Below the pieces are notes generated by a model, which made no database searches, had not been told where the DNA came from, and worked only from the letters and a program-made list of their open reading frames with translations. Below, one piece after another: positions 41,759 through 43,635 of a DNA stretch of 43,635 nt. Position numbers and translations under genes: made by a program. The DNA is from Candidatus Omnitrophota bacterium (GTDB lineage Bacteria > Omnitrophota > Gorgyraeia > Zapsychrales > JAHFFX01). Each line of letters begins with the position of its first letter. The stretch's first letter is position 1. Where the stretch lies: the NCBI GenBank assembly GCA_023247725.1, contig JAHFFW010000020.1:1-43635 (forward strand), written 5' to 3'.

Positions 41759-43545
41759 ACATCGAACTGAATCGTTCGATCATCGTCCGAGGATCCCATA
41801 TCGAGCGTTTTTTGGTTTTAACGCCGGGAACGATCAGCGTCGAGCGCGTGGATAAAGATCGGGTGCGCCTGACGGGGCTCAATCGAGGAACAACGCATCT
41901 GCATTTTTGGGATGACCGCGGTCGCTGGACATTTTATGTCGAGACCATATTTCTCCTTCCGGAAGAAAAGCCAATCGTTGAACCCAAAGATACGGACATC
42001 GAGTCGGTTGAGCCATTTCATTTCGATTATTCCAATGATTGGAATGCCTATTACCTTGGTGATAGCATGCGGAATTTACAACGGCGAACCTTGAATTTTG
42101 TCCAAAACACCGCGGTCCATGGCCCTACACCCTATGGGTATTTTGATACCTTTGCTCGATTTACCAAGTTTGATCAGTCCACGGAAGTGACCGGTTATGG
42201 TGTGGGATTAACCGGTGCCAATGTCGATGATATTCATGACATCGCCATCCGCGGCTTCGATGTATCGAAGCGATTTTCCGATTTATCGCTTCCCGGAAAA
42301 TATCTGCGCGGGTTTCTCTTTAGTTCAAAAATTCTCGATAAGGATTTGGGAATTGATTATATTCGTGGAAAAGACCGATCAGTTTTTGATTTTATTTCTC
42401 CCGGCGTCACCAAAGTACGGGAATCGTTTGTTGAAGGGGCAAGGCTCACCTTATTTCCCGAGGAGGATCACCAATATGGTTTGAATTTCGCCCGGGGTTA
42501 CGGCCCTGCCCGAGAATCTTTCCTTAAAAAACGAGTCGTATCGGTGGATACGCGGCAGCGGTTTGAGGAGTTCCTTTTGCAAGGGGAAGTCGGCTACGAC
42601 GAAGAGGCTTTAGGAAAGTTATTCAGCACAACTTTTGGCGATCAGCGCCATTATCTTCGGCTCAATTTTCGTGATATTGAAAAAGACTATGTGACCATCT
42701 CGAACATTCCGGCCGATCAAGGAGAGATCGGTGGACAAATCATTTACAATTTGAACCGAGAGAGTGTCGATGTGTATTCCTTCCTCGATATTTATCGCGA
42801 CCGCGCGTTCTTTAATCCGAATGAGCCGGACGCGCTGAATTTCGATTATTCTGGAACCGTCGAGATTCCCTTTAATCCTTATTCCAGTTGGAGGCCCGCG
42901 TTATTTTACAGTGATACGCCGGAGCTTCTGTCTCCCCGACGCAACGCCCAAATCAGTAACACCTATTCTCGCCGTTTTAATCTTTCTTTTGACCGCGCCT
43001 TGGCGACGTTTCTCACTCATTCTTCTCAGCGCAGCCGTTTTGCCTTTTCGCCGTCTTCCGAATTCGACCGTCAGTCGGTCATGGCCGGTTTCAGCATTCC
43101 GATCATTCGCAGCCTGACGTATTTTGCCAATTACGAATATTCCTGGGTCAAAGAAACGCAAATCGGTAATATGTCGAACCCAAGCGTTTTAAATACAGGT
43201 TTTGGTTACAGTAAACGGATTACGGACTCTTGGTCGGGAAATTTAGGATTGACCTATCGGGACGAGGAGCAGACCGAAGGGCTTCACAGTTTTCTCGCTG
43301 GTGAAGATAGTGTCACCGGAAATATCGGCCTTTCCTTTCATCCGACGAGTGATTTCGAATTTTTTGTGGATGGCCGGATCCGCAATATCTGGCGCGAAAA
43401 TACCGAACGAGCGGCCTTTAATGAGGGGGAAATCCGTTTTGGTGTCCGGTCCTCGTGGGATCTGCCGTTTCGTTGGAATCCCGAAGGGTATGTCACCGGA
43501 TTTGTTTTTAAGGATCTTATTGAAATTTTCTCTTCCAACGATTGA
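41578..43545 (+). CDS. C-terminal part: pilus-type N-domain plus outer-membrane beta-barrel
   Basis: A 655-residue stretch (GTG start by rule, but more likely the continuation of the 41186 gene, since it lacks a signal peptide). Residues about 58-125 (LNIELNRSIIVRGSHIERFL, then VRLTGLNRGTTHLHFWDDRG) match the N-domain of type II/III-secretion and Flp-pilus secretins (CpaC-type). The remaining 500 residues have amphipathic alternating strands, many aromatic residues and short turns, as in large outer-membrane barrels. No classical usher (FimD) or secretin channel motif is visible. It is proposed as the outer-membrane platform for the chaperone and pilin-like products upstream. Confidence 0.78.
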   Translation: MAEQRKDLQPIVQSIPRVVYTPSSSREPTKTSVRKKPVPTAIEELILNDELWSKQPRTQLNIELNRSIIVRGSHIERFLVLTPGTISVERVDKDRVRLTGLNRGTTHLHFWDDRGRWTFYVETIFLLPEEKPIVEPKDTDIESVEPFHFDYSNDWNAYYLGDSMRNLQRRTLNFVQNTAVHGPTPYGYFDTFARFTKFDQSTEVTGYGVGLTGANVDDIHDIAIRGFDVSKRFSDLSLPGKYLRGFLFSSKILDKDLGIDYIRGKDRSVFDFISPGVTKVRESFVEGARLTLFPEEDHQYGLNFARGYGPARESFLKKRVVSVDTRQRFEEFLLQGEVGYDEEALGKLFSTTFGDQRHYLRLNFRDIEKDYVTISNIPADQGEIGGQIIYNLNRESVDVYSFLDIYRDRAFFNPNEPDALNFDYSGTVEIPFNPYSSWRPALFYSDTPELLSPRRNAQISNTYSRRFNLSFDRALATFLTHSSQRSRFAFSPSSEFDRQSVMAGFSIPIIRSLTYFANYEYSWVKETQIGNMSNPSVLNTGFGYSKRITDSWSGNLGLTYRDEEQTEGLHSFLAGEDSVTGNIGLSFHPTSDFEFFVDGRIRNIWRENTERAAFNEGEIRFGVRSSWDLPFRWNPEGYVTGFVFKDLIEIFSSND

Positions 43546-43564
43546 TTTAGTAGGATATCGTAAT

Positions 43565-43635
43565 ATGTATGAGACCAAATGGAAGCCAAGAAGAGATAGC
43601 GAAGCGAAGACAGCTGGCGATAAAGTTGTTGAAGC
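43565..43635 (+). CDS. Start of a following gene, cut by the window edge
   Basis: An ATG at 43565 with AGGA nine bases upstream opens a polar frame (MYETKWKPRRDSEAKTAGDK) that remains open to the window end. It lies 19 bases after the barrel gene. Too short to classify; it may not be real. Confidence 0.35.
   Translation, partial: MYETKWKPRRDSEAKTAGDKVVE

Noticed and set aside
41578-43545. Classical FimD-type usher or true secretin
   Set aside because: No usher plug or secretin channel signature is visible; only the pilus N-domain is shared with secretins.

Overview
The window reads as a chromosomal segment of a free-living Gram-negative bacterium. Envelope genes dominate: a TolC/RND efflux pair, ExbB/ExbD, PilT, an outer-membrane barrel protein and a periplasmic chaperone. 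The mix resembles genomes of Candidatus Omnitrophota or neighbouring PVC-type lineages: GT4-DUF4912-GH57 alpha-glucan genes, YfhO, LemA, small transporter subunits and many short interspersed palindromes. That assignment is inference from gene content; there is no rRNA or marker gene to prove it. I recognised no tRNA, rRNA, transposase, integrase, phage gene or CRISPR array.

Layout. 1-5.2 kb: the tail of an unknown gene, a convergent GT4 glycosyltransferase, a pilT-lemA-membrane protein-YHS operon, and a convergent DedA gene, with a double palindrome between YHS and DedA. 5.4-11.9 kb: a TSUP exporter, an NTF2-like protein, uppP, a TolC-like channel and an RND pump with no adaptor gene. 12-15.1 kb: a double-receiver response regulator, then a secreted protein, an AsmA-like protein and a DUF2062 protein. 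15.2-22.6 kb: a probable storage-glucan operon (GT4 synthase, DUF4912 protein, GH57 branching enzyme, second GH57 enzyme), then a beta-hydroxyacid-type dehydrogenase and a SecD-head-like secreted protein. 22.6-29.5 kb: YfhO, a membrane phosphodiesterase fused to an EEP nuclease/phosphatase domain, and CstA.

29.7-43.6 kb is one almost gap-free run on the + strand behind a good promoter: exbB, exbD, a Na+/alanine symporter, a small Cys-rich membrane protein, an FMN reductase, an HtrA-like protease, a CNNM/CBS protein, an NSS transporter with its MetS-like small subunit, MscS, and a four-part surface locus. That locus (38157-43545) encodes a secreted protein of three ~150-residue repeats, a pilin-like subunit, a PapD-like chaperone, and an outer-membrane barrel protein with a secretin-type pilus N-domain. 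It looks like a chaperone-assisted surface-fibre system with a non-standard outer-membrane component. Two of its four genes carry single-base frame breaks.

The second striking theme is palindromic repeats. A 121-bp near-palindrome occurs twice (96.7% identical). One copy sits in frame inside the dehydrogenase gene and adds about 40 residues. Two other short palindromes have become the coding C-termini of the GH57 genes, and further copies flank genes as terminators or leader hairpins.
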